From contig NZ_AP023396.1 of NCBI RefSeq assembly GCF_014466955.1, positions 4,216,001 through 4,280,000 of the forward strand: a DNA stretch of 64,000 bases. Reading direction: 5' to 3'. Positions 33,076 through 41,053 of the stretch are shown in pieces. Every line of letters begins with the position of its first letter. Within the stretch, counting starts at the first letter, position 1. Under the pieces are notes generated by a model. That model had not been told where the DNA came from. It ran no database searches and saw only the letters and a list, made by a program, of their open reading frames with translations. A program made the position numbers and the translations under genes. The stretch is from Nocardia wallacei. GTDB taxonomy: Bacteria > Actinomycetota > Actinomycetes > Mycobacteriales > Mycobacteriaceae.

Positions 33076-34374
33076 CTACGCGCGGGTGGACTCCTGCCGC
33101 AGGGCTCCGAGAATCCCTGCGGTGTCGGCGATTCCGTATCCGTAGTCGTAGTCGAATTCGGTGCCGCCGTGCCGCAGGGCGGTGCGCCGCACCAGGTCCC
33201 GCAACCGCTCCGGCGGGATCACCCCGGCCGGATACCGGGTGCGCACTGCCGCGATCAGCCCGGCGGCGGTCGGGCAGGCGGCCGAGGTGCCGGTGTCGGG
33301 CGTATCGGCGCCGAATGCCGTCGACCCGAGGAAGTGGGTGTAGGTGCACACGTCGGGTTTGCGCTCCGCCAGGCGACCGGGCCCCTGCGACGAGTAGCCC
33401 ACCCGCTGATTGCCGGTGTCGACGCCGCCGACGCTGAGCACACTCGGATGCGAATTGGCCCCGTTGATCGGCCGATCCGGGAAGGCACACCGCCCGTCGG
33501 GGCAGTCGCGCCCGCAGTTGCCGGCGGCGAAGAGGATGTCGGCCCCGGCGGCGGCCAGCGTGCCGACGATCGTATTGAACGGATGGCTCGGGTTGTCGGA
33601 GTAGTTGCCGGGATCGCCGACCGGGAAGTCGGTGTCCGGTGAGAACACGCCCCAGCTGTTGCTGACCACCAGGGCCCGCGTCGACTCGGGCTGGGCGGTG
33701 AGCACCGTGCGCAGGTGCGCGTAGGCGGCCAGCGCATCCGAGAGCAGTCCGTCGGTAGGCGAACCGCCCTGACGGGAACTGCGCAGCACGGGAAGATCGA
33801 GCAAGGTGGCCGCGGGCGCGGCGATCATCGCGTCGAAGGCACACATCGTGCCGTGGCCGACGGGAAACTCACCCGCGGTTCCCTTGACGCCCTGCGGGTT
33901 CCAACTGCGTCCCGCGTCGACGGTCGGCCGCCCGCGCACCTGCCCGACCTTCGCGGCATTGATGCCGGTATCCACGATCGCGAGCGCCACGCCCGCGCCG
34001 TCCAGCCCCGCCGCGGCCAGATCGCCGACACGCAAACGGCTTTCGACATCGTGCCAGGTCCCCACCGCTGCGGAATCGCCGCACGTGACGACCGGTTGAA
34101 TGGTCGGATCGGCGAAAACACCGACAACGCCCGCCGATCGCCGCACCGCCGCCGCGGCGGCCTCGTCCGCCACCTCGCCCCGCACCACGACCGTATTCCC
34201 TTCCGGCTCCGGCGAAGGCACGGCCGAACCGGTCACATCCACACCCGGCGCCACGACGACGGGCCCGTAGTCCCGATCGAGCGCGAACCCGGGCAACTCA
34301 CCCCCGACCACCTCCGACGCGGTGAGGCGAACAGCGGAATCGGTCTCCGGACGAAACTGAATCACAACACGCAT
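33076..34374 (-). CDS. S8 (subtilisin-like) serine peptidase without signal peptide
   Basis: 432 residues. The catalytic triad is complete: Asp135 in LAIVDTGIN, His174 in VGHGTMCAFD and Ser364 in GTSAACPTAAG, with oxyanion Asn286 in LFAAGNCG. Residues about 60-95 (TVVVRGEVADEAAAAAVRRS then AGVVGVFADP) resemble an I9 propeptide that may act as an intramolecular inhibitor. No signal peptide or TM segment is visible, so it is probably cytoplasmic or exported by another route. Cysteines in the catalytic domain (NCGRDC, PDGRC, DVC) could form disulfides if exported. ATG 34374 is chosen. Operon with the 75-residue protein. Confidence 0.9.
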   Translation of the reverse strand: MRVVIQFRPETDSAVRLTASEVVGGELPGFALDRDYGPVVVAPGVDVTGSAVPSPEPEGNTVVVRGEVADEAAAAAVRRSAGVVGVFADPTIQPVVTCGDSAAVGTWHDVESRLRVGDLAAAGLDGAGVALAIVDTGINAAKVGQVRGRPTVDAGRSWNPQGVKGTAGEFPVGHGTMCAFDAMIAAPAATLLDLPVLRSSRQGGSPTDGLLSDALAAYAHLRTVLTAQPESTRALVVSNSWGVFSPDTDFPVGDPGNYSDNPSHPFNTIVGTLAAAGADILFAAGNCGRDCPDGRCAFPDRPINGANSHPSVLSVGGVDTGNQRVGYSSQGPGRLAERKPDVCTYTHFLGSTAFGADTPDTGTSAACPTAAGLIAAVRTRYPAGVIPPERLRDLVRRTALRHGGTEFDYDYGYGIADTAGILGALRQESTRA

Positions 34375-34515
34375 CCCGCCAGTCTGGCGCGCTTCGCACC
34401 GATTTGCTCGCCGAACGCTCGCCGTGATCCGCTCCGACGCGACTCGGACAGGTGGCGGCGTCGACACGGCTTCCGGTGCTGGACACGGGTTTCCGCCCGG
34501 CCCGCAGGAACCGGG

Positions 34516-35235
34516 TCAGGCGGCGCGGTGGTGGCTTGCCGGGCGCTGGTGGCCGAATGTCTTCCCCGGAACCCGCGGCGTGGGCCGCGATTCGACGCTG
34601 TCGGCGCCGGACGTGCCGGATGGGGTGAGTGCGGCGGCGTGGTCGGGGTGGTCGTCGTCGCGGTGCCGACGGTAGACCAGGTACAGCAGGGCGACGCCGA
34701 GCACGACGGGGATGTGGGACACCAGGCGGGCGGCGGTGACGTCGCCGCGGGTCAGGTCGAGCAGCGAGGCGGCCGTGAGAACTCCGACGAAGACGGTCAG
34801 CATGGGCAGTTGTCCGGCGGCGGCGCGGGTGCGCAGCGCGGCCCACACCAGTCCGATGCCGATCGCGACGTTCCAGGCCGCGCTCTCGTGGCTCATGTGG
34901 CCCATCATGAACGCCTCGTGCCCGTGCCCACCGGCCACGCCGAACAGTTGCGTGAGCGCCAGGACGGTCTGCGCGGCGGCCACGACGCCGAGTGCGACTC
35001 GGGCATAAGGATGTTCGCGGCGCGGTGGCAGCCGTGCCATGATGGCGGCGGTCAGGTCCGGAACCTCGGGCGCGGTGTGCAGGATGGTGGCGCGCCGCAG
35101 GGCTTCCGCGCGGCGATACCAGTCCTGGCAGGCGGGACAGGCGCTCAGGTGCCGATCGGTGGTGTCGGCGGGGATCGGTTCCTGTTCGCCGTCGATACGC
35201 GCGGACAGTGCTGCACGGACCGTTTCGCACTTCAT
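34516..35235 (-). CDS. Zinc-finger anti-sigma factor with His/Met-rich loop
   Basis: 239 residues. The N-terminal anti-sigma zinc finger reads RHLSACPACQDW (HxxxCxxC, about 29-37) after a polar lead containing Cys3. Helices at about 80-100, 120-135, 144-160 and 170-185 make a polytopic membrane part. The loop between the first two contains GGHGHEAFMMGHMSHE, an unusual run of His and Met residues suited to copper or zinc binding. Divergent from the SigC-like gene, 74 bases apart, so it is the likely partner that holds that sigma factor at the membrane. The tail is disordered. Confidence 0.82.
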   Translation of the reverse strand: MKCETVRAALSARIDGEQEPIPADTTDRHLSACPACQDWYRRAEALRRATILHTAPEVPDLTAAIMARLPPRREHPYARVALGVVAAAQTVLALTQLFGVAGGHGHEAFMMGHMSHESAAWNVAIGIGLVWAALRTRAAAGQLPMLTVFVGVLTAASLLDLTRGDVTAARLVSHIPVVLGVALLYLVYRRHRDDDHPDHAAALTPSGTSGADSVESRPTPRVPGKTFGHQRPASHHRAA

Positions 35236-35309
35236 GTCTCTATGGTCGCGCAGGCCGCGGGACAGGTTCCCAGAGCGGGGGGTGAAATTCCACGACGGGC
35301 TGTAGTAGC

Positions 35310-35885
35310 GTGCTGACCGTGCGCGGTGGTGCCTTGGAAGACGAGTTGACCGCGCTTGCTATGGCCGCGGGACGTGGTGATCGGCGGGCGTTCGAGCAGT
35401 GGGTGCGGGCCTTGCAGGCCGATGTGTGGCGCTTTCACGCCTACCGGGCGGGCCCGGGCGCTGCCGACGACCTGACGCAGGAGACGTTCGTGCGGGCGTT
35501 CGGCAGCCTGCCGCGGTTCGCGGGCCGGTCGACCTCGCGGGCCTGGCTGCTGTCGATCGCACGGCGGGTGGTGGTGGATTCCATCCGGTCCGCCGTCGCG
35601 CGGCCGCGGTTGCACGGGGGCGACGACTGGGAGTCGGTCGCCGAACAGCGTGCCGCTCAGCAACGTTCGGGTCGCACGTTCGAGGATATGGTCGAGATTC
35701 GCATGCTGCTGGACGGCCTGCATCCCGAGCGGCGCGAGGCGCTGGTGCTGACGCAGGTGCTGGGGTTGTCGTACCAGGAGGCCGCGGACGTGTGCGGGGT
35801 GCCGGTGGGCACGGTGCGCTCGCGGATCGCGCGGGCGCGCGAGGATCTGCTGGCCGCGAGCGAGGAGCGCGACGGCGTCGGCTGA
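35310..35885 (+). CDS. ECF sigma factor, SigC-like
   Basis: 191 residues. Region 2 (DVWRFHAYRAGPGAADDLTQ, ETFVRAFGSLPRF, AWLLSIARRVVVDSIRS) and region 4 (LLDGLHPERREALVLTQVLG then LSYQEAADVCGVPVGTVRSR) are complete; the sequence resembles the SigC group of mycobacteria and nocardiae. GTG 35310 is chosen, GTG 35319 is possible. The divergent zinc-finger membrane protein is the candidate anti-sigma. Downstream are an MFS exporter and, convergent, a metal ABC importer, which suggests a metal-related regulon. Confidence 0.9.
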   Translation: MLTVRGGALEDELTALAMAAGRGDRRAFEQWVRALQADVWRFHAYRAGPGAADDLTQETFVRAFGSLPRFAGRSTSRAWLLSIARRVVVDSIRSAVARPRLHGGDDWESVAEQRAAQQRSGRTFEDMVEIRMLLDGLHPERREALVLTQVLGLSYQEAADVCGVPVGTVRSRIARAREDLLAASEERDGVG

Positions 35886-35942
35886 CCAGCCACACGGCCG
35901 GGCGCCGGGAACTTTCTCCGGCGCGGAGCCGACCTGTGTTCG

Positions 35943-37127
35943 GTGAGGGTCGACGCGAAAGCCGTTCCGGGAGCGCGGCAATGGGTTCTGGCGGGGCTGC
36001 TGATCACCGCGATGACGCTGTCGATGCTGCCGTTGTTCCTGGTGGGTGCGCTGGGGCCACGTCTGATCGATGAGTTCGACGGCGCCGCTTCCCTTCTCGG
36101 TGCGCTGGTCGCGGCGGGCTTCGCGGTGGCGGCGGTGTTGTCGCTGATCGTGGGGCCGATGGTGGCCGCGCTCGGGGTACGCCGGTGCCTGGTCGCGATG
36201 TTCGTGGTGTCGGCGCTGGCGCTGACGCTGTTCGCCGTCGCGCCCGGCTACCCGGTGCTGGTGGCGGCGATCGCGGTGTCCGGTCTGGCGCAGGCGTTGG
36301 CGAACCCGACGACCAATCAGCTCATCGCGACGCGCATTTCCGCCGACCGGCGCGGCAGCGTGGCGGGTTGGAAGCAGTCGGGTGTGCAGTTCGGCGCCTT
36401 TCTCGCCGGGTTGCCGCTGGCCGCGATCGCGGTGGCGACCACGTGGCGCGTCGCGGTCGGCGCCGCGGCGGCCGGCGCGGCGGTCGCGGCCGCGCTGGCG
36501 CTGGCGGTCACGAAAGATGCTGCGCCGCCGCGTGTTCCCCGCGTCGAGGTGGCGACTTCGGCCGGTGACGCGGGCTGGATGTGCGGCTTCTCGGTGCTGC
36601 TCGGCGCGGGTATCTCCGCGATCAACACCTATATCGCCTTGTACGCGGCAGACGAACTGTCGCTGTCGGCGACGACCGCGAGCATGCTGGTAGCGGTGCT
36701 CGGCGTCGCGGGCATCACCGGCCGCGTGGGCTGGACGAGGTGGGCGTCGAAGCTGCGCTGCTCCGGTGTCGTGCTGGGGCCGTTGGCTTTCGGTGCCGCC
36801 ATCGCCACGCTGGCCATCCTGGCCGCGGCCGCGGGTGGGGCGTGGTTGGCGTGGGCGGGTGTGCTCGGCATCGGCGGCTGCGCGGTGGCGGCGAACGCGG
36901 TGTCGATGATGACGGTGATCGCCACCGCGGCTCCCGAGCACGTCGGCCGGGATTCGGCGGTGGTGTCGGCGGGTTTCTTCGCCGGGTTCGTGGTCGGCCC
37001 GCCGCTGTTCGGAGTGCTCGCCGCATCCGGACGCCACCGGTACGGCCCGGCGTGGACGCTGGTGGCCGCGGAATTCCTGGCCGCCGCCGTCGTGGCCTGG
37101 TGGTGGCAGCGGCGGGCGGCGCGATGA
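35943..37127 (+). CDS. MFS transporter
   Basis: 394 residues with about 12 membrane segments. The A-motif region after helix 2 reads GPMVAALGVRRCLVAMF and helix 4/5 contains NPTTNQLIATRISADRRGSV, as in the cyanate/CynX-like and sugar-efflux branches of MFS. The substrate cannot be told. It starts at GTG 35943, 57 bases after the sigma factor stop and on the same strand, so it may be in the same transcript. Converges with the metal-binding protein gene. Confidence 0.88.
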   Translation: MRVDAKAVPGARQWVLAGLLITAMTLSMLPLFLVGALGPRLIDEFDGAASLLGALVAAGFAVAAVLSLIVGPMVAALGVRRCLVAMFVVSALALTLFAVAPGYPVLVAAIAVSGLAQALANPTTNQLIATRISADRRGSVAGWKQSGVQFGAFLAGLPLAAIAVATTWRVAVGAAAAGAAVAAALALAVTKDAAPPRVPRVEVATSAGDAGWMCGFSVLLGAGISAINTYIALYAADELSLSATTASMLVAVLGVAGITGRVGWTRWASKLRCSGVVLGPLAFGAAIATLAILAAAAGGAWLAWAGVLGIGGCAVAANAVSMMTVIATAAPEHVGRDSAVVSAGFFAGFVVGPPLFGVLAASGRHRYGPAWTLVAAEFLAAAVVAWWWQRRAAR

Positions 37128-37160
37128 CCGCACGACATGTCCCTCCCGATGCGCCGGTGG

Positions 37161-37958
37161 TCAATTCCGCAGTGCCGCGGTGATTTTCGCGGCCGCGTCG
37201 CGGTAGACCGTACGCAGGTCATCGTCGTGGGTGGGGTAGTTGGTGAGCGTGATCTGGGTGGCCGGGATGCCGGGCAGGACCGTGCCGGTATCCATCTGCT
37301 CGTTGGCCAGCACGTACTGCGGGTGGAGGGCGGACAGGGCCGCGACCTGTCTGGCGGTGACGGGTTCGGGGCCGTAGGTGCCGAGGACCTCCGCGCCGGA
37401 CAGTTCGGCGGCGAAACCGGTGAATGCCTGGGTGAGGACCTTCGGGGCTCGGCCGTCGCGCCATGCCGCTCGCACTTCCTCTGCCAGCCTGTCGTATTCG
37501 CCGCCGAAGTCGTGCAGCCAGGTGTCGGCGGCGGCGCGGGTGCCGAACAGGTCACCGAGACGCTGCACCTCCGCCACGACGGCGGCGCGGCTGTTGTCCA
37601 GGTTCACCGCGACGGTTCTCGCCGCCGAGCCCGCGGCCTCGGTGATCTTGCCCGCGAAGCCCTCGAACCGGGCGTAGAGCACGAAGTCCGCTTCGGTCAC
37701 CGCGGCGAGATCCGACGGCTTCGGGTCGTAGTCCGGAGCGTGTTTGATCGACGACGGCACGATCACGGTGACGTCGGTGGCTCCGGCGGCTCTGGCGAAG
37801 GCCGCTTCCCAGCTGGTGGTCGCGACCACGCGCGGGCCGTCGTGCTCGGCGTGGTCGTGGTCGCCGGTGCCGCAACCGGCCGCCGCGAGAGCGGCCGCGA
37901 TCAGTGCCACGGCACCGGATCGGCAGCGGCCGAAGCTGTTTCGCGCGAGAAGGGCCAT
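37161..37958 (-). CDS. Metal ABC transporter solute-binding lipoprotein (ZnuA/TroA family)
   Basis: 265 residues. Signal sequence with a lipobox-like LAAAGC (Cys at about residue 29) followed at once by a His/Asp-rich stretch GDHDHAEHDG that can load metal. The rest is the cluster A-I fold: VVATTSWEAAFARAAGATDV, SSIKHAPDYDPKPSD (metal-site His), a long backbone helix and NEQMDTGTVLPGI. The protein should bind Zn or Mn outside the membrane for the permease and ATPase upstream. Its ATG at 37958 lies 58 bases inside the 3' end of the permease gene, so translation is coupled. Confidence 0.85.
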   Translation of the reverse strand: MALLARNSFGRCRSGAVALIAAALAAAGCGTGDHDHAEHDGPRVVATTSWEAAFARAAGATDVTVIVPSSIKHAPDYDPKPSDLAAVTEADFVLYARFEGFAGKITEAAGSAARTVAVNLDNSRAAVVAEVQRLGDLFGTRAAADTWLHDFGGEYDRLAEEVRAAWRDGRAPKVLTQAFTGFAAELSGAEVLGTYGPEPVTARQVAALSALHPQYVLANEQMDTGTVLPGIPATQITLTNYPTHDDDLRTVYRDAAAKITAALRN

Positions 37959-38779
37959 CGTCGTTTTCTCCCATCGGGTAACACATGAACAGCGAGGGCG
38001 ACCGCGCCCGCCGACAACACCAGCACCGGGCCCGGCGGCAGGTCGCAGGCCACCGCCAGTACGAACCCGGCGACATTCACCACCAGCCCGACGGCCACCG
38101 CGGCGGCCACCATGCCCGGCAGCGAATTCGCCAGCCGCCGCGCCGCGAGCGCGGGCAGCAGCGTCAACGCGTCCACCAGCAGCGCACCGGTCAGCCGAAT
38201 CCCGGCCGCGACCGAGACCGCCACCAGCACAAGCAGAACGAGGGTGAGCCGATCGACGCGTACGCCCGAGCACGCTGCCAGCTCCCGGTCGTACAGCAGC
38301 AGTCCCAGCTGCCGCCGCCGTGCCCAGAACAGCAGCGGCACCAGCACGGCGAGCACGCCGAGCACCACGACGTCACGGGTGCGGGTGGCCAGGATGGAGC
38401 CCCACAGCAGTTCGAACGCACTATTGGCATTGACTCCGGCGATCGACAGCACCAGCAGCGCACCCGCGATCGCCAGACTCATCAAAAGGCCCATGGCACC
38501 GGACAATCCGGCGGGGCTGCGCGCCATCGGCGTCAACGCCGCACCCGAGGTCCCGCACGCCACCAGCGCGCACAGCAGCGGGTCGAGTCCGATCAGCATG
38601 CCCACCGCGATGCCCAGCAGCGCGACGTGCATCATCGCGAACCGCACCGGCATGATGTCCAGGCCGATGATCACCACACCCACGATCGGCAGTCCCACCG
38701 CACCCAGCACCAGCGCGACCAGTGCCCGCTGCACCGAGGCCAGCTGCCACAGATCCACGAAGCTCGCGGCAGCGTTCAC
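37901..38779 (-). CDS. Metal ABC transporter permease (ZnuB family)
   Basis: 292 residues from GTG 38779, which overlaps the ATPase stop by 4 bases (GTGA). Eight or so hydrophobic helices and the family's conserved ABC-3 segments (DIMPVRFAMMHVALLGIAVG, SGVRVDRLTLVLLVLVAVSV, GALLVDALTLLPALAARRLA). It forms the membrane channel for a divalent metal, with the ATPase and binding protein encoded on either side. Confidence 0.9.
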   Translation of the reverse strand: MNAAASFVDLWQLASVQRALVALVLGAVGLPIVGVVIIGLDIMPVRFAMMHVALLGIAVGMLIGLDPLLCALVACGTSGAALTPMARSPAGLSGAMGLLMSLAIAGALLVLSIAGVNANSAFELLWGSILATRTRDVVVLGVLAVLVPLLFWARRRQLGLLLYDRELAACSGVRVDRLTLVLLVLVAVSVAAGIRLTGALLVDALTLLPALAARRLANSLPGMVAAAVAVGLVVNVAGFVLAVACDLPPGPVLVLSAGAVALAVHVLPDGRKRRWPFSRETASAAADPVPWH

Positions 38780-39441
38780 GCGATTTCCCCTGCGGCGGCG
38801 GGTATTCGGCGTAGCCGTCCGTCGGCCATCTCCAGCACGCGATCGCACCGGGCGGCCAGTGCCCGATCGTGGGTGACCACCAGCAGCGTCACCGGCAGCT
38901 CGGTCAGCAACGCACCCGCTTCCTCCTGTCCGGCGAAATCCAACGCGGCTGTCGGTTCATCGGCGAGCAGCGCCCCGGCACCGGCCGCCACACAGCCCAG
39001 GGCGCGCGCGAGATACATCCGCTGCAATTGCCCACCCGACAACGTGTGCAGGGGCCGGGCGATCAGATCCGCGACCCCGAGCCGCCGCGCGGCCGCCGCG
39101 GCCGCGTCGAAAGCGCCACTGCTGGTGAGTAGTTCACGGCCCGGCAGCGGAAACCGGCCGGGCGCTTGCCGCTGCGGAATCCAGGTCACCGCGCGTCTGC
39201 GCCGATCCCAGTCGGCCGCGCCGCGTGCCACCACACCGTCGACGGCGATCAACCCCGCCGTCACCGGATGCAGCCCGAGTACCGCCCGCAGCAACGTCGT
39301 CTTCCCGGAGCCGTTGGTACCGGTCACCGCGACCCGCTCCCCCGCCGCGACCGTCAGGTCTACTCCGCGCACCACCGCCCGGCGGCCGTGCGCACACCAC
39401 ACGTCCGCGCATTCGATCCTCGAACCCTCACGCACCGTCAC
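38776..39441 (-). CDS. Metal ABC transporter ATP-binding protein (ZnuC family)
   Basis: 221 residues. Walker A is GTNGSGKTT (about 41-49), the signature LSGGQLQRMYLARAL (about 134), Walker B GALLADEPTAALD and the switch His in LVVTHDRAL. Size and order match ZnuC-type metal importers. It is the first gene of the ATPase-permease-binding protein operon; a symmetric site is found 41 bases upstream. Confidence 0.92.
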   Translation of the reverse strand: MTVREGSRIECADVWCAHGRRAVVRGVDLTVAAGERVAVTGTNGSGKTTLLRAVLGLHPVTAGLIAVDGVVARGAADWDRRRRAVTWIPQRQAPGRFPLPGRELLTSSGAFDAAAAAARRLGVADLIARPLHTLSGGQLQRMYLARALGCVAAGAGALLADEPTAALDFAGQEEAGALLTELPVTLLVVTHDRALAARCDRVLEMADGRLRRIPAAAGEIA

Positions 39442-39481
39442 TCCACTCGTCTCACCGACACTGTCGGCCGCCCGGCACCGG

Positions 39482-39495
39482 AAGTTCCCGAACTT
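39482..39495 (-). promoter_or_regulatory. Palindrome upstream of the metal importer operon
   Basis: AAGTTC-CC-GAACTT: two perfect 6-base arms around a CC centre, 41 bases upstream of the ATPase start. Position suits a metalloregulator site. It does not match the Zur box I know from actinobacteria (an AT-rich TGA/TCA palindrome), so the regulator is open. Confidence 0.35.
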
Positions 39496-39556
39496 TTCGA
39501 ATCCCGGATGACGTTCACGCGCAGACGTATCGGCTACGGCTCACCGAGCAGCACCG

Positions 39557-40774
39557 TCATGACGGCTCGGACGGTGCCGAAGGGCAGATCGGTGGATCAC
39601 CGGCGGACGGCCGGGGGTCGTGCAGGTATCGGCGGGTCAGGCGGCGGGCGGTGGCGCTGATGTGGAACTCGTCGGCACCGTCGAGGATGCGGGCGGCGCG
39701 GGCGATCCGCAGCAGGCGCGGGAGTCCGGTTGCGGCGGTGAGTCCTTCGGCGCCGTAGATCTGGATGGCACTGTCGACGGCGGTACCCAGGGCGCGGGCG
39801 GCGGCGACCTTGGCCATGCTCACCTCGATCTGCGCGGGCAACTCGGCCGCGACCAGCTCCGCGGCCCGGACGGTGAGCAGGCGGGCGGAGCGCACCGCGA
39901 GTTCGGCCTCGAACAGGTGTTGTTGCGCCAGTTGCCGATCCGCGAGCACCCCGCCGCCGAGCGGACGGGCGGCCGCGCGGGCGGCGAGTTGTTCGACAGC
40001 GCGTTGGGCCTGCCCGATCCAGCGCAGCGCACGCAGTGTCCGGCCGAGTGCCAAACGTTCGCCCGCGAACGTGGATCCCGCGCCCACGGCACCGACCAGG
40101 TGTGTCGCGGGCACGAACACGTTGTCGAAGGCGATCTCCGATTGCCCGCCCGCGCCCAGGACGTCGAGTTCCCGCACCACCCGGTATCCGGGAGTGTCGG
40201 TGGGCACCACCAGCATCGACAACGCTTCTCGCACCGGCCCGTCGCTGGTCCGCACCACGACGACGACGAAATCGGCGCGGGCCGCGCCGGTGGTGAACCA
40301 CTTGCGGCCGGTGAGACGCCACCCGTCGCCCGCGGCGACCGCGCGGGTCCGTAGTCCGGCGGGGTCCGATCCGGCGACGCCGGGCTCGGTCATGGCGTAG
40401 GCGGCCCGGCGCTTCCCGGAGACCAGGTCCGGCAGCAGGCCGTCGCGCAGCGCGGGATGGGCGTGGGCGGCGAGCATGCGCACGGTCAGCAGCGCGGACG
40501 AGCCCAGCGCGTCCGGGCCGTGGTCGCTGCGGCCCTCGTCTTCGGCGAGAGCGAGATACTCCGCGAGCGGCAGACCGCCACCGCCGTACTCGGACGGGAG
40601 TGGCAGTGCCCACACCCCCGCCGTCGTCGCCTGCCGCCGCAGCCGCTCCCAGGCCGCGGCGGCACCGGCGTCGAGCGCGTCCTCGGCCGGAATGACCTGG
40701 TGGGCAACGAAATCGCGCACCCGTCTCCGCAACGTCGCGAACGGGTCTGGGCCGGAATGTCTTTCGTCACGCAT
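39557..40774 (-). CDS. Acyl-CoA dehydrogenase
   Basis: 405 residues with the full acyl-CoA dehydrogenase fold: the YAMTEPGVAGSDPAG segment contacting FAD/substrate (about 127), WFTTGAARADFVVVVV, the second FAD motif region 'ERLALGRTLRALRWIGQAQR' and the C-terminal IQIYGAEGLTAATGLPRLLR where the related families carry the catalytic or FAD-contact residues. The helical N-terminal part contains ALPLPSEYGGGGLPLAEYLA. It oxidises an acyl-CoA to the enoyl-CoA. Divergent from the CoA-transferase/ligase operon; together they suggest a carboxylic acid or sterol side-chain catabolic cluster. Confidence 0.93.
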   Translation of the reverse strand: MRDERHSGPDPFATLRRRVRDFVAHQVIPAEDALDAGAAAAWERLRRQATTAGVWALPLPSEYGGGGLPLAEYLALAEDEGRSDHGPDALGSSALLTVRMLAAHAHPALRDGLLPDLVSGKRRAAYAMTEPGVAGSDPAGLRTRAVAAGDGWRLTGRKWFTTGAARADFVVVVVRTSDGPVREALSMLVVPTDTPGYRVVRELDVLGAGGQSEIAFDNVFVPATHLVGAVGAGSTFAGERLALGRTLRALRWIGQAQRAVEQLAARAAARPLGGGVLADRQLAQQHLFEAELAVRSARLLTVRAAELVAAELPAQIEVSMAKVAAARALGTAVDSAIQIYGAEGLTAATGLPRLLRIARAARILDGADEFHISATARRLTRRYLHDPRPSAGDPPICPSAPSEPS

Positions 40775-40803
40775 GCCCCGATCACACCATCACCCGACCT
40801 TTC

Positions 40804-40999
40804 CGTTGCCCACTCCCCAATCTGGCCATTCCACAGCCTTTTTCGTTGCCCACGCCCAATCTCGCCGATACCCGGCCTTTTCGTTGCCCATGCTCTGATC
40901 TCGCCGATGCCCGGCCTCGTTGCCCATGCTCCGATCTCGCCGATGCCCGGCCTCTTTCGTTGCCCATGCTCCGATCTCACCGATGCCCGGAACTCGGAG
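40804..40999. repeat. Five degenerate 36-40-bp direct repeats
   Basis: Copies begin with CGTTGCCCA at 40804, 40844, 40882, 40918 and 40958 (spacing 40, 38, 36, 40). The consensus is CGTTGCCCATGCTCCGATCT then CGCCGATGCCCGGCCT with a variable T-rich joint. Copies 3-5 are the closest; copy 1 is diverged. The array lies in the divergent space between the acyl-CoA dehydrogenase and CaiB genes and covers most of both promoters. There is no unique spacer sequence between copies. Confidence 0.8.
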
Positions 41000-41053
41000 G
41001 GCACTGCGGCCGACCTATTCGGCGATGAACCGGACTTCGGTGGAAGGCGAACC

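Noticed and set aside
35232..37133. Long minus-strand open frame over the sigma factor and MFS genes
   Set aside because: Low-complexity Arg/His-rich translation, antisense to two genes with strong family motifs.
40804..40999. CRISPR-like array with 36-40-bp spacing
   Set aside because: The whole period is repeated; there are no unique spacers, and copies are degenerate.
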